From NCBI GenBank assembly GCA_020637675.1, contig JACKKD010000001.1, positions 124,001-188,000 of the forward strand: 64,000 nucleotides of DNA. Direction: 5' to 3'. Both the position numbers and the translations under genes were made by a program. Position 1 is the first letter of the stretch. Each line of letters opens with the position of its first letter. This DNA is from Paracoccaceae bacterium (GTDB lineage Bacteria; Pseudomonadota; Alphaproteobacteria; Rhodobacterales; Rhodobacteraceae). Of the stretch, positions 10,032-18,591 are shown in pieces. The notes under the pieces are model-generated. The model did no database searches, was not told the DNA's origin, and saw only the letters and a program-made list of their open reading frames with translations.

Positions 10032-10994
10032 TCAGGCCCGGAATTTCTGCACCGCGCCCGGCAGCCTGCTCCACTCCGCGTACCAGGTCCGGAACTGGTG
10101 GAGCTGCGTCTCCGCCCAGGCCCGCTGGCTCGGCGTCAGCGCGTCGGTCGGGTTGAAGTGGAGCGTGTACTCGGGGTCGCCCTGAAGCACCATCATGTGC
10201 TTGTAGTAGAGCACGAGGTCGGTCCCCTCGTCCCAGGAGGACAGCACCTCGAGTGCCTCGCCCAGTTCGCGCGCGCGCTGGCGGGCGTCCAGATCGCCCG
10301 CGGCGGCCGCCTTGGCGAGTGCCACGAAATGCAGGATCTCCGTCGGGAGGACGTTGCCGATGCCGGTGATCGTTCCCGTCGCTCCGCACTTCACGTAGCC
10401 GTGGTAGACGCCGGTGTCGACGCCCGCCATCAGGATCACGCTTTCATCGGCGCTGGTGATGTGCTCGGCCGCGTAGGTCATCGCCTCGGCCCCGCCGAAC
10501 TCCTTGAACCCGACGAGGTTCGGATGCTCCGCCCTGAGCGCCAGGAAGAGATCCGCCTTGGTCTCGAACCCGTAGTAGGGGCTGTTGTAGATGACCGCGG
10601 GCAGGTCGGGTGCCGCCGAGAGGATCGCCTTGAAATGGTGGCGCTGCGCGACGGGCGAGTTGCCGCGCGACAGGACCCGCGGGATCACCATGAGGCCGGC
10701 GGCCCCGACCTTCTGAGCGTGCGCGGCATGGGCCACCGCCGCGGCGGAATTCACCGCGCCGGTGCCGACGATCACGGGATACCCGGCCTGCACCAGATGC
10801 TCCACGCCTTCCATCCGTTGCGCGTCGGTCAGGAGCGGCCAGTCCCCCATCGACCCGCAATAGACCACCGCCGACATGCCCGCCGAAATAAGCTCTCCAG
10901 CCTTGCGGACAAGGGCGTCGAAGTCGGGCGTTCGGTCCGCCCTGCAAGGCGTCATGAGCGCGGGAATTACGCCTGTGAAAATCGCGGTGTCCAT
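10032..10994 (-). CDS. lhpC: DapA-family lyase, probable pyrroline-4-hydroxy-2-carboxylate deaminase
   Basis: 320 residues, DHDPS/N-acetylneuraminate lyase TIM-barrel family. The Schiff-base lysine is in NLVGFKEFGG and the conserved tyrosine in VIYNSPYYG; the usual GTTGE loop reads GSMGDW, so it is not a standard DapA. In hydroxyproline clusters this family deaminates pyrroline-4-hydroxy-2-carboxylate to 2-oxoglutarate semialdehyde. ATG 10994 is preceded by GAGGAG at 7-bp spacing; the in-frame ATG 15 bp upstream overlaps that site and is less likely. It lies directly downstream of the GntR gene on the same strand. A 2-oxoglutarate semialdehyde dehydrogenase to complete the pathway is not in the window. 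Confidence 0.83.
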   Translation of the reverse strand: MDTAIFTGVIPALMTPCRADRTPDFDALVRKAGELISAGMSAVVYCGSMGDWPLLTDAQRMEGVEHLVQAGYPVIVGTGAVNSAAAVAHAAHAQKVGAAGLMVIPRVLSRGNSPVAQRHHFKAILSAAPDLPAVIYNSPYYGFETKADLFLALRAEHPNLVGFKEFGGAEAMTYAAEHITSADESVILMAGVDTGVYHGYVKCGATGTITGIGNVLPTEILHFVALAKAAAAGDLDARQRARELGEALEVLSSWDEGTDLVLYYKHMMVLQGDPEYTLHFNPTDALTPSQRAWAETQLHQFRTWYAEWSRLPGAVQKFRA

Positions 10995-11073
10995 GTTGCG
11001 GCTCCTCATTCTCCGGGTTCGGCACGATCACTGCGGCAGCCGAATCTGCGGGCATATTAGCCTTTGCATTTTA

Positions 11074-11087
11074 TTTGTCGACACAAA
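11074..11087. promoter_or_regulatory. Candidate GntR operator TTTGT-CGAC-ACAAA
   Basis: An inverted repeat TTTGT-N4-ACAAA lies about 80 bp upstream of the DapA-family start, in an AT-rich patch. Its core TTGTCGACA recurs at 11839-11847 upstream of the GntR gene. FCD-type GntR regulators usually bind short TNGT...ACNA palindromes, so this fits, but binding is inferred. Confidence 0.5.
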
Positions 11088-11100
11088 AACCGGACGCCGG

Positions 11101-11808
11101 TCAGAGCGCGATGTCCTGTCGCTGGTCACGCGCGACGAAGGCCTGAATCTGCCGGACGATCTGATCCGCGTGGGCACGCGCGAGACGGTCGCAAAGGTCG
11201 ACGTCGCGGGCCGCGATGGCTGCGATGATCCCGTCATGCTCGGTGGCGTATTCCTGCGGAAGCCGGTCGTCGAAGGACTGGTAGTAGAGCCGCAGGATGC
11301 GACGTCCCTCGTCCAGGAGCCGCAGGAAGAGGCCGGTGAAATAGGGATTGCGCCCCGCCTCGGCGACCGCGGCATGGAAATCGCGGTTGGCCGCGATCAT
11401 GGCGAGCGCATCGGCCGCGGCGACAGCGGCGGCGAACCGCGCCTGATGCTTCCGGATGGTCTCGAGGTCCTCGGGCCGGTGGTACTGACCGGCGAGCCGC
11501 GTCGTCACGCGGTACATGAGCGTCATCGCATCGAAGAACGTGTGCAGGTTCACGAAGTCGATGTTCGAGACGATCGTGGACCGGTTGGGCAGGTTTTCCA
11601 CCAGCCCCTCCCCCGCAAGGCGAACCAGCGCCTCGCGGATCGGCGTCCGCGACATGCCGAACCTCTCGGCAAGCTGGACCTCGTCGATCGGGCTGCCCGG
11701 TGGCAGCGAAAGGTCGATGATCTCGTCCCGCAGGAGTTCATAGACAATCCTGACGCCGGAGCCGCGCTTGCGCGCCGATTGGGCGTCGTGTTCGCTTTTC
11801 GGATCCAC
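11101..11808 (-). CDS. GntR-family (FCD/FadR subfamily) transcriptional regulator
   Basis: 235 residues from the chosen GTG. The N-terminal winged helix (VYELLRDEIIDLSLPPGSPI, then AERFGMSRTPIREALVRLAGEGLV) is followed by an all-helical FCD effector domain with typical metal or ligand histidines (RDFHAAVAEAGRNPYF and TEHDGI). GTG 11808 has an AGGAG 8 bp upstream; the in-frame ATG at 11880 would put the TTGTCGACA motif inside the gene. The regulator probably controls the hydroxyproline genes next to it, with hydroxyproline or a pathway intermediate as effector, which is inferred from position. Confidence 0.88.
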   Translation of the reverse strand: MDPKSEHDAQSARKRGSGVRIVYELLRDEIIDLSLPPGSPIDEVQLAERFGMSRTPIREALVRLAGEGLVENLPNRSTIVSNIDFVNLHTFFDAMTLMYRVTTRLAGQYHRPEDLETIRKHQARFAAAVAAADALAMIAANRDFHAAVAEAGRNPYFTGLFLRLLDEGRRILRLYYQSFDDRLPQEYATEHDGIIAAIAARDVDLCDRLARAHADQIVRQIQAFVARDQRQDIAL

Positions 11809-11838
11809 GCGCCGCTCTCCTGTCGCCCGATGAACACC

Positions 11839-11847
11839 TTGTCGACA
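11839..11847. promoter_or_regulatory. TTGTCGACA motif upstream of the GntR gene
   Basis: This 9-mer is identical to the core of the candidate operator at 11075-11083 and lies about 30 bp upstream of the chosen GTG start. It would allow autoregulation. The flanks are less symmetric than at the other copy. Confidence 0.4.
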
Positions 11848-12357
11848 GCGAGGGTTAAACGCTCGCCGCGCGCATTTCAACTGTGGCGAACACAGGGTAG
11901 CCCCGCACCCACGCCAGTTCCGCCCGGCGTCTCGAAAATATCTTTCTGTGGCGCACGTTTTCCGGCGATCCAGAGACCGGGAGAGGCGAAGTGACCCTTT
12001 TGCGCCGCAGTCCCTGCGACATCCGTGGGTCTGGGCGGGCCCTCGCGCACCGACATGGGATGGACCCTCAAGCGTCGCGTGCCGTTACTCGGCGCGATGA
12101 CGACGGGCTGGCTCGCTCCGCTTGCCGCGTCCGTGCGGATGGAATTCTGCGCGAGCGGAGCGGTGACGGAGGCGCGTTCGGACGTCGAGCGCACCATGGT
12201 GGCGAACCCCGAAATGACCCCGGCGAACGGCTACCCCTGGGCGCCGCCCGCCCAAAGGGGGACGCGCGCGAGGATCCTGCGCCTCACCCGGAGGCGGATA
12301 TCGAACCGAACCGTGCGCAGCACACTGAGCGGCACGAGGTGCGCGGCTGGAAATGCC
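11848..12357. other. Intergenic region without a recognisable gene
   Basis: About 510 bp between the GntR gene and the end of the FAD-linked oxidase gene. Open frames exist on both strands, but their translations are basic, low in hydrophobic blocks and show no family features. No RNA gene, repeat or terminator was recognised. Confidence 0.6.
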
Positions 12358-13713
12358 CTAGAGCACCTTGCCGGGATTGAGGATTCCCTCCGGGTCGAGC
12401 GCCGACTTGATCGCGCGCATCGCGGCGATCTCGGCCGGGCTGCGCGAATGACCGAGCCAGTCGCGCTTCAGCGTGCCGATGCCGTGCTCGGCAGAGACCG
12501 AGCCACCAAGGTCGCGCACCAGGCCATAGGCGATGGCGTCGACGGCATGGGCGCCATCCCGGGGCCCGCCCGGCAGCGCCACCGCGACATGCAGGTTGCT
12601 GTCGCCGACATGGCCGAAGAACGAGACGTGGGCGCCGGGGAAGCGCGCCAGCAGCGCCTCGCGGCAGGCCCGGGCGAAGTCATCAAGTCGCCCGACCGGC
12701 ATCGAGACATCGAGGTTGATCAGCCCCGGCAGGTGGGTGTCCATCGCGTGCCCCTCCCGAACCGTCCAGAAGTCGCGGGCCTCGGCTTCGGTCTGGGCGA
12801 CGAGCGCATCGGCGACGAGGCCGGCCCCGTAGGCGCCTTCAAGGAACACTTGCAGGACCTCGGCGTCTGTCTGCGCCTCGAGGATGACCGCGAACGCCGG
12901 CGCCTCGGCGAAAAGCCGCAGCCCTGCCAGCGCGCGGTTCAGCGCGAAATAGTCGCGCCACATCGCCTCGAAGGCGGAAAGGCCCGGCAGATCGACCCGC
13001 GCCTTCGCCAGAAGCGCCAGAACGTCGGCATAGCTGGCCAAGGCGCAAAGGGCGGTGGCGCGGGCGCGCGGCAGCGGGCGCAGCCGGAACACCGCGCGCG
13101 TGACCACGCCCAGCGTGCCCTCGGACCCGGCGAAGAGGTGGCGCAGGTCGTAGCCGGTGTTGTTCTTCACCGTCTTTCCCAGGCTCGTGAGAACGGTGCC
13201 GTCGGCCAGCGCCACCTCGAGCCCGAGGATGTTGTCGCGGGTCATGCCGTCCCGGATCACGCGCAGACCGCCCGCGTTGGTGGCGATGTTGCCGCCCACC
13301 GTGCAGCTTCCCCGGGCGCCGAGGTCCACGGGGAACAGGAACCCGGCCTCGGCCGCTGCCTCCTGGGCAGTCTGAAGCACCGTGCCGGCCTTCAGCGTCA
13401 TCGTCGCGGCCTCGCGGTCGATCTCCTCGATCCCGGTCAGCCGCTGGAGCGACAGCGCGACATCGTCCGCGCGCGGGTTGGCGCCTCCCGCGAGCCCGGT
13501 CATCCCGCCTTGTGGCACCACCGTCTGCCCCACCGCATGACAAAGGGCCAGCGCGCGCGACACCTCCTCGACCGTGGCGGGGCGCAGAAGCGCACGCGGC
13601 AGGGCGCGCCCGCTGCGGCTCATGTCGCTGCGCGCGGCCTCAGGCACCCGGTCACCGGCCAGGCAGCCCTGCGGGCCGAGCAGCGCCGCGAGATCGTCGA
13701 GAAGCGCCATCAC
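12358..13713 (-). CDS. FAD-linked oxidase (GlcD-like D-2-hydroxyacid dehydrogenase)
   Basis: 451 residues, VAO/PCMH flavoprotein family. The N-terminal FAD_binding_4 domain includes VVPQGGMTGLAGGA and DLGARGSCTVGGNIATNAGG; the C-terminal FAD-oxidase C domain contains SFFGHVGDSNLHV and the terminal SAEHGIGTLKRDWL. It oxidises a D-2-hydroxy acid to the 2-oxo acid, probably with a quinone or ETF as acceptor. The gene is last in a four-gene operon and its ATG overlaps the stop of the FMN oxidase gene. With the ThDP decarboxylase nearby, the substrate may be a guanidino 2-hydroxy acid; that is inference. Confidence 0.88.
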   Translation of the reverse strand: MMALLDDLAALLGPQGCLAGDRVPEAARSDMSRSGRALPRALLRPATVEEVSRALALCHAVGQTVVPQGGMTGLAGGANPRADDVALSLQRLTGIEEIDREAATMTLKAGTVLQTAQEAAAEAGFLFPVDLGARGSCTVGGNIATNAGGLRVIRDGMTRDNILGLEVALADGTVLTSLGKTVKNNTGYDLRHLFAGSEGTLGVVTRAVFRLRPLPRARATALCALASYADVLALLAKARVDLPGLSAFEAMWRDYFALNRALAGLRLFAEAPAFAVILEAQTDAEVLQVFLEGAYGAGLVADALVAQTEAEARDFWTVREGHAMDTHLPGLINLDVSMPVGRLDDFARACREALLARFPGAHVSFFGHVGDSNLHVAVALPGGPRDGAHAVDAIAYGLVRDLGGSVSAEHGIGTLKRDWLGHSRSPAEIAAMRAIKSALDPEGILNPGKVL

Positions 13714-14870
13714 TCCGCCCCCTGCCAGAGCCGGCCGCGCAGGTCGGAGAGCCGCGCGCAGCCAAGCTGCACCATCGTCGTTTCGAGTTCCGCCCGGAGC
13801 ACATCTATCAGATGCCCCGGCCCCCGCGCCCCGAGCGCCGCGGCGGCATGGAGGAACGGCCGCCCCACCAGCACCGCGTCGGCCCCGAGCGCGATCATCC
13901 GCGCCACATCGAGCCCCGAGCGCACGCCACCGTCTGAGAGGATCAGCGCCCCCTCCCCCAGCCGCGCGCGGATGCCCGGCAGAACGTCCGGCGCCGTCGG
14001 TGCGGCATCGAGCTGGCGACCGCCGTGGTTCGACACCACGATGCCGTCGGCGCCGAGCGACAGCGCCAGTTCCGCGTCCGCGACCGAGAGCACGCCCTTG
14101 ACGAGCAGCCTGCCCGGCCAGGCCGCGCGGATGCGCCCCAGACCGTCGGGCGTGATGTGGCCGGTCATCATCCGCCCGATGAAATCGGCTGCGGCATCCA
14201 GCCCGCCCTGCTTGGGGTAGTAGGGTGCGAAATTCTCGAAGACCGGGATTCCCCGCCGCGCCATGCCCAGCGCCCAGGCGGGGCGGCCCGCGATCTGGGC
14301 CAGCATGCGCGGCCCGATCCGCGGCGGCACGACAAGGCCGCTTTGCATGTCGCGCCGCCGGCGCGTGACGCCCGGAATGTCGATGGTGACGATGATCCCG
14401 GCATAGCCCGCCACGCGGGCGCGGGCGATCATGTCGGCCTCCATCCCCGGGTCGGCGGGCGGGTAGAGCTGGAACCAGCCGCCCGGCCCGGCGATGGGCC
14501 CGATCTTTTCGACCCCACTTGTCGCATAGGTCGAAAGCACATGCCCCACGCCGGCCGCTGCCGCCGCGCGGGCGATCACCGGTTCGCAGCCCGGCCAGAT
14601 CAGCCCCCCCAGTCCCAGTGGCGCGACCGCGAAGGGGGCCGACCAGACCGCGCCCGCGACCGTCACCCGGGTCTCTGGCGCGGCATCGACCGCCAGGTAG
14701 CGGGGCAACAGCCGCACCGCCCGCAGGTCGGCGATGTTGCGCGCGACCGCACCCTCGGCGCCGATCCCGCCTTCGACGTAGTCGCGGATGAAGCCCGGCA
14801 GCCGCCGCAGTGCGGCGGTCTCCATCGCCGCCGCGTCGGGAAAGCGCCGGTCGAGCCGCGGGTCGGTCAC
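13710..14870 (-). CDS. FMN-dependent alpha-hydroxy acid oxidase/dehydrogenase (LldD/mandelate type)
   Basis: 386 residues, FMN-dependent TIM-barrel family. The active-site signature VVSNHGGRQLD (catalytic His and Arg) is followed by LILSDGGVRSGLDVARMIALGADAVLVGRPFLHA, which binds FMN phosphate. It should oxidise an L-2-hydroxy acid to a 2-oxo acid. It overlaps both neighbours by 4 bp. A D-specific and an L-specific hydroxyacid flavoenzyme side by side would let the cell use both stereoisomers of one substrate. Family members also include lactate, glycolate and mandelate enzymes, so the substrate is open. Confidence 0.9.
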   Translation of the reverse strand: MTDPRLDRRFPDAAAMETAALRRLPGFIRDYVEGGIGAEGAVARNIADLRAVRLLPRYLAVDAAPETRVTVAGAVWSAPFAVAPLGLGGLIWPGCEPVIARAAAAAGVGHVLSTYATSGVEKIGPIAGPGGWFQLYPPADPGMEADMIARARVAGYAGIIVTIDIPGVTRRRRDMQSGLVVPPRIGPRMLAQIAGRPAWALGMARRGIPVFENFAPYYPKQGGLDAAADFIGRMMTGHITPDGLGRIRAAWPGRLLVKGVLSVADAELALSLGADGIVVSNHGGRQLDAAPTAPDVLPGIRARLGEGALILSDGGVRSGLDVARMIALGADAVLVGRPFLHAAAALGARGPGHLIDVLRAELETTMVQLGCARLSDLRGRLWQGAE

Positions 14871-15790
14871 GGAACCCGCTTCAGGGCCTGCGCCATGCAG
14901 TGGATGCCACCCCCGGTCTTGGAGATTTCCGACATGTCGATCGCCTCGACTTCAAAACCGCGGGCGCGCAATTGTGAAATCAGAACCTTGGACGAGCTTG
15001 GCGCGATCACACGGTCGCCCCCCAGCGACATGAAGTTGCAGCCGAGTGCCATTGTGTCCTGGAAGGGGACGTCGAGGATCTCGTGCCCCTTCCCTTTCAG
15101 CCAGTCGACGATGCCCGGTTCGGTGCAGGCGAGGCAGACGGCGGTCAGCTTGGGCGCGACCGGCACCACCATCAGGTCGATGTGCACATAGTATTCGTCG
15201 ATGAAGGCCAGGCGGGTTTCCCAGCCTTCCTTGTCGAACCATTCCTTCACCTGCCGCGCGCCCTCTTCCTGCGTGCGGGCGCCGCCGCAGCCGATCAGGA
15301 CGCAGCCTTCCTCGATCACGTTGAAGTCGCCGCCCTCGAAGGTGCCGGCCGTGACCATGTCGTAGATCGGGATGCCGAGCGCCTCGTAGGTGCGGATCGC
15401 GGCATAGTTCTCGCCGCGCCGCCACCAGTTGGCCATCGCGGTGATGAAGGCGCCGTAGGGGGTCATCACGCTCGAGTCGCGGGCATAGACCTGCATCGGC
15501 AGTTCCGGGGCCGGCTCGTGCATGTGCACCTTCACCCCGAAGTGCTCGTAGGCCGCGACCAGTTCCTTGTGCTGGGCCTGGGCGACCTGGACATTCGCGG
15601 GCGCCTCGCGCAGGTGCTTGCGCGAAAGCGAGCTGGTGGAGAGGTGCCGCAGATGCGCGGGGCTGCCCAGCAGCACGTCGGTCAGCCGGTCGGTCTCGTT
15701 GCGGAACCCCCAGCCGGTGAGGGGCGAGGTGCCGCCGCCGGGATTGCGGCGGCGCAGGCTGAACGGCTCTGGGCGGGCGGGGGCGTTCAT
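14867..15790 (-). CDS. Amidinotransferase/DDAH-fold guanidino hydrolase
   Basis: 307 residues, pentein (arginine deiminase/dimethylargininase) fold. Likely catalytic residues are Asp105 in ARDSS, Glu152 in TFEGGDFN, His203 in YVHIDLM and the C-terminal nucleophile Cys298 in GGGIHCM. Such enzymes act on guanidino groups: they release (di)methylamine or ammonia from (methyl)arginine, or transfer amidino groups. It overlaps the FMN oxidase start and follows the M20 hydrolase gene by 19 bp. The substrate is probably arginine, methylarginine or a 2-oxo/2-hydroxy guanidino acid processed by the neighbours; which one is not determined. Confidence 0.85.
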   Translation of the reverse strand: MNAPARPEPFSLRRRNPGGGTSPLTGWGFRNETDRLTDVLLGSPAHLRHLSTSSLSRKHLREAPANVQVAQAQHKELVAAYEHFGVKVHMHEPAPELPMQVYARDSSVMTPYGAFITAMANWWRRGENYAAIRTYEALGIPIYDMVTAGTFEGGDFNVIEEGCVLIGCGGARTQEEGARQVKEWFDKEGWETRLAFIDEYYVHIDLMVVPVAPKLTAVCLACTEPGIVDWLKGKGHEILDVPFQDTMALGCNFMSLGGDRVIAPSSSKVLISQLRARGFEVEAIDMSEISKTGGGIHCMAQALKRVP

Positions 15791-15809
15791 CGGGGCTCTC
15801 CTTTCGGGG

Positions 15810-17414
15810 TCAGGCGCCGGGCATGGCGGAGGGAATCCACCAGTCGCGCCCGCGCGCGGTCGTCACGTATTCGGGCCAGCGGAAATGGATCGGCGGATCG
15901 TAATCGCATTGCGGCGGCAGCCAGGCGCTGCCGCCGACGCCGCCCCCGGTCCTTTCCCGGAACTCCTCCATCGCCCCGTCGCGCGCGGCGGGGTCCTCAA
16001 GCAGGCGCAGCGCCGACAGGGCAAGGATCTTCGCTGCCGTCTGCACCATCGGGTCGATGGTCGTGGGGATGCCACCGAGCGCGTTCATCACCCAGGCCGG
16101 ATAGGCATAGCCGTCCGGCCCCCTGAGCGCGGGCCGGGCGACGTAGAACCGCGCCGTCGGCGCGTGCCAGCACATGTCGGTGTAATCGTCCGAGGTCGAA
16201 TGAGTCTGGCTCGGCGCAAGGTCACGGCGGAGAATCGCCTCGGCCGCCTCGGGCGCAATGAGCCTCGACATCTCGCCGATGAAGGGCTCCTCCATCGGAG
16301 CAAGCCCGAGGTTCGCCTGAATCTCGCGGGCCACCTGCTTGGCGTCCTCGGCCCAGACCGGCGCGCCCACAGCCCGCATCGCGTCCCAGACGGTGTGGGC
16401 GATGGCGTGGTTGGCAAGGCCCGGGCGTGACTTGCAGACCCAGTGGCGTTCCCAGCGGCAGCCGGTCATCGCCGCCGCGGCCGCGGCGTTGCGGTCCAGA
16501 ACCGCCGTCACCTGTTCGGCCATGGCGATCGTCGGCACCCGCATCATGTACTGGATTTCGGCCAGTCCGGCGGGAAGGTTGTCGGCGGTCGCCTGCCCCG
16601 CCGTGAGGATCGCCTCAGAGATCGACCAGCCGCCCTGATGCGGCAGCATCGAATCGCGCAGGCTCTTCGAGGTCAGGTACATCAGGTTCAGGGCGTCATT
16701 CGCCCCCGGCGCCCGCACCGCGCTGTGCGCCTGCGGAATCGGCGCGCCGTCATGCCGGCCCCAGCCCTCGGGCGCGTCGCAGGGGAAGCGGTAGATCATC
16801 GACCAGCCGGCGCCGCAATGCGTGTCCCAGCGAACCGTGTTGCACATCGGCAGCATGTAGAAGGGATGGAACGACAGGATCGCCGCCAGCCCGTCGTAGT
16901 AGCCCCTGGCGGCATGGATGGGCTTCGATCCCCTCACCTTCTCGGCCGGTTCGCCGGTGAAGCGCAACCCGCCCTTGATGCCGTGCCTCTCCATCGCCGC
17001 CTTGGTGGCCAGCAGCCCGCCAAGGCCCGCGATCCCGAGCCCGGAATGCGGGTCGGTGTGGCCGCCGGCCTGATAGCCCAGGCCCGCGCGCGGTTCGCGC
17101 CGCGTGGTGGCCGCCTGGCAGTTGCCGGGGATCCCGTCGTATTCTGCATACATGCCGATGACGGGGTGCCCCCTCGAGGCGGGGCCGTTGGACCATTCGG
17201 CGCAGAAGGCCGTCGGCATTCCGCCCGATCCTTCCTCGACGGTGAAGCCCTCGGCCCTCAGCCGCTCGACATACCAGGCGGCGGAGCGGTATTCGCGCCA
17301 GGCGGTCTCGCCGTGCTCGAAGATCGTCGCACACCAGTCCGACAGATCCGCGGCCCGGGCCGTCACATGGGCGAGCGCGGTGGTCTGCGCGGCGGACAGG
17401 GGCGTGACGCTCAC
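15810..17414 (-). CDS. M20-family amidohydrolase (AbgB-like)
   Basis: 534 residues, M20D peptidase/aminoacylase family similar in size to AbgB-type hydrolases. Metal-binding elements include GMYAEYDGIPGNCQ, GHTDPHSGLG, FTGEPAEKVRG and the late STSDDYTDM. It should hydrolyse an amide bond in a small N-acyl amino acid or peptide-like compound. GTG 17414 has GAGGAGG at 6-bp spacing, and a longer open frame upstream lacks family similarity. It is the first gene of the minus-strand operon and is divergent from the LysR gene, which likely controls it. The substrate is unknown. Confidence 0.85.
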   Translation of the reverse strand: MSVTPLSAAQTTALAHVTARAADLSDWCATIFEHGETAWREYRSAAWYVERLRAEGFTVEEGSGGMPTAFCAEWSNGPASRGHPVIGMYAEYDGIPGNCQAATTRREPRAGLGYQAGGHTDPHSGLGIAGLGGLLATKAAMERHGIKGGLRFTGEPAEKVRGSKPIHAARGYYDGLAAILSFHPFYMLPMCNTVRWDTHCGAGWSMIYRFPCDAPEGWGRHDGAPIPQAHSAVRAPGANDALNLMYLTSKSLRDSMLPHQGGWSISEAILTAGQATADNLPAGLAEIQYMMRVPTIAMAEQVTAVLDRNAAAAAAMTGCRWERHWVCKSRPGLANHAIAHTVWDAMRAVGAPVWAEDAKQVAREIQANLGLAPMEEPFIGEMSRLIAPEAAEAILRRDLAPSQTHSTSDDYTDMCWHAPTARFYVARPALRGPDGYAYPAWVMNALGGIPTTIDPMVQTAAKILALSALRLLEDPAARDGAMEEFRERTGGGVGGSAWLPPQCDYDPPIHFRWPEYVTTARGRDWWIPSAMPGA

Positions 17415-17514
17415 GATGGACCTCCTCGTCGTCGGGCACGGCGTCGGGACGGGTCGCATACGCAAGACCGACACGTCCCATCCATCGGTACACGCCACAC
17501 CCGTCAGGGCGAAA

Positions 17515-17551
17515 GTGAAACCTTTTCCCGGTCTCGGCAAACGGATTTCAC
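17515..17551. promoter_or_regulatory. Divergent promoter with GTGAAA/TTTCAC inverted repeat and CGGCAAACG motif
   Basis: In the 195-bp spacer between the M20 gene and the LysR gene, GTGAAA (17515-17520) and TTTCAC (17546-17551) form a spaced inverted repeat. CGGCAAACG at 17535-17543 is the reverse complement of CGTTTGCCG, found again at 18513-18521 before the ABC transporter operon. A LysR regulator transcribed from this spacer is the natural candidate to bind it. Confidence 0.45.
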
Positions 17552-17609
17552 CTAAGCTGGCACTCCGCCGCATCGCTGGCTAGGATGGCGTGCCGAAAGA
17601 GGACGATCC

Positions 17610-18491
17610 ATGTCGCGCATTCCATCAACACAGGCGCTCCGCGCGCTGGAAAGCTTCGCCCGCCTCGGCACGGTCTGGCAGGCCGCCGACGAACTCCACA
17701 TCACGCGGAGCGCAGTCAGCCACCAGCTTCGCCTGCTGGAGCGCGACCTCGGCTTCCGGCTGATGAACCGGGTCGGAACACGGGCGGAACTGACGCCGCA
17801 GGGAAAGGCCTATGCCGAGGACGTGCGCCGCGCTCTTTCGGCCATCGCCGGGTCCGCCTCGCGCCAGGCGGGGCGCGGGGTCACCGGGACGCTGACGGTC
17901 AGTTGCCCGCCCGGCTTCGCCTCGTCCTGGCTGTGTCCCAAGGTCGGGCGGTTCCGCGAGACCTGCCCCGATGTCGTACTCTCGCTGGTGACGCCGCGGC
18001 GGCTCGACGATGTCAGCAACCCGGACGTGGATCTCTTCATCGCTTTCGGTCTTGGCAACCAGGCCGACATGGAGGTCGAACTTCTGAAGAAGGTGGAATT
18101 CACGCCCCTCTGCAGCCCCGCGCTGCTGAACCGGCTCGGGCTGCAGGACCCTGCAGGCGTGCTGCAGGCAAATCTGCTGCACCTGACCGATTTCGAGGAC
18201 TGGGTGAACTGGTTCCGCCTTGCCGGCCTGCCGGAAGAGACGGCGCGGACCGGCCAGCGGTTTTCCGACATGAACCTCGTCTACGCGGCCACGCTCGCCT
18301 CGCAGGGCGTGTCGATGGGCGACGAGTTCATCTGCCACGGGGCGATGGCGCAGGGCATCCTGGTCCGGCCCTTCGACCTCACCATCCGATCGCCGCGGTC
18401 CTATTTCCTGGTCGTTCCGCCGGAGAAAGCCGCCAACCCCGCTGTCGCCGCCTTCCGGAGCTGGATGGCGGACGAATTGCCGATGGCCTGA
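17610..18491 (+). CDS. LysR-family transcriptional regulator
   Basis: 293 residues, GcvA-like LysR protein. The N-terminal helix-turn-helix runs LRALESFARLGTVWQAADEL with HITRSAVSHQLRLLERDLG, followed by a periplasmic-binding-like effector domain. It sits exactly between the M20/DDAH/oxidase operon (divergent) and the polyamine-type transporter/ThDP decarboxylase operon (downstream, same strand), and is well placed to activate both in response to the imported compound. Confidence 0.92.
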   Translation: MSRIPSTQALRALESFARLGTVWQAADELHITRSAVSHQLRLLERDLGFRLMNRVGTRAELTPQGKAYAEDVRRALSAIAGSASRQAGRGVTGTLTVSCPPGFASSWLCPKVGRFRETCPDVVLSLVTPRRLDDVSNPDVDLFIAFGLGNQADMEVELLKKVEFTPLCSPALLNRLGLQDPAGVLQANLLHLTDFEDWVNWFRLAGLPEETARTGQRFSDMNLVYAATLASQGVSMGDEFICHGAMAQGILVRPFDLTIRSPRSYFLVVPPEKAANPAVAAFRSWMADELPMA

Positions 18492-18495
18492 GATT

Positions 18496-18547
18496 GCTGC
18501 ATCGGCAAGTTTCGTTTGCCGATGCAGCGAAAACATTTCGTTTGTCG
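18496..18547. promoter_or_regulatory. Perfect 13-bp inverted repeat and TTTCGTTTG(C/T)CG direct repeats
   Basis: GCTGCATCGGCAA (18496-18508) and TTGCCGATGCAGC (18516-18528) are perfect inverted arms around a 7-base loop. TTTCGTTTGCCG (18510-18521) recurs as TTTCGTTTGTCG (18536-18547), 26 bp apart. The block starts 5 bp after the LysR stop and ends about 45 bp before the transporter ATPase start. It may be a LysR operator, a terminator without a T-run, or both. Confidence 0.5.
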
Positions 18548-18591
18548 CGACGGGACCGGCCCCCTAGCATTGGCACGTGTCGGAGGTGTCC

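Noticed and set aside
11877..12197. Minus-strand 106-codon open frame
   Set aside because: No ribosome site, no hydrophobic core pattern or family motif; treated as intergenic.
18496..18528. Perfect inverted repeat read as a rho-independent terminator of the LysR gene
   Set aside because: No T-run follows the stem and it contains repeated copies of the shared motif, so a regulatory role was preferred.
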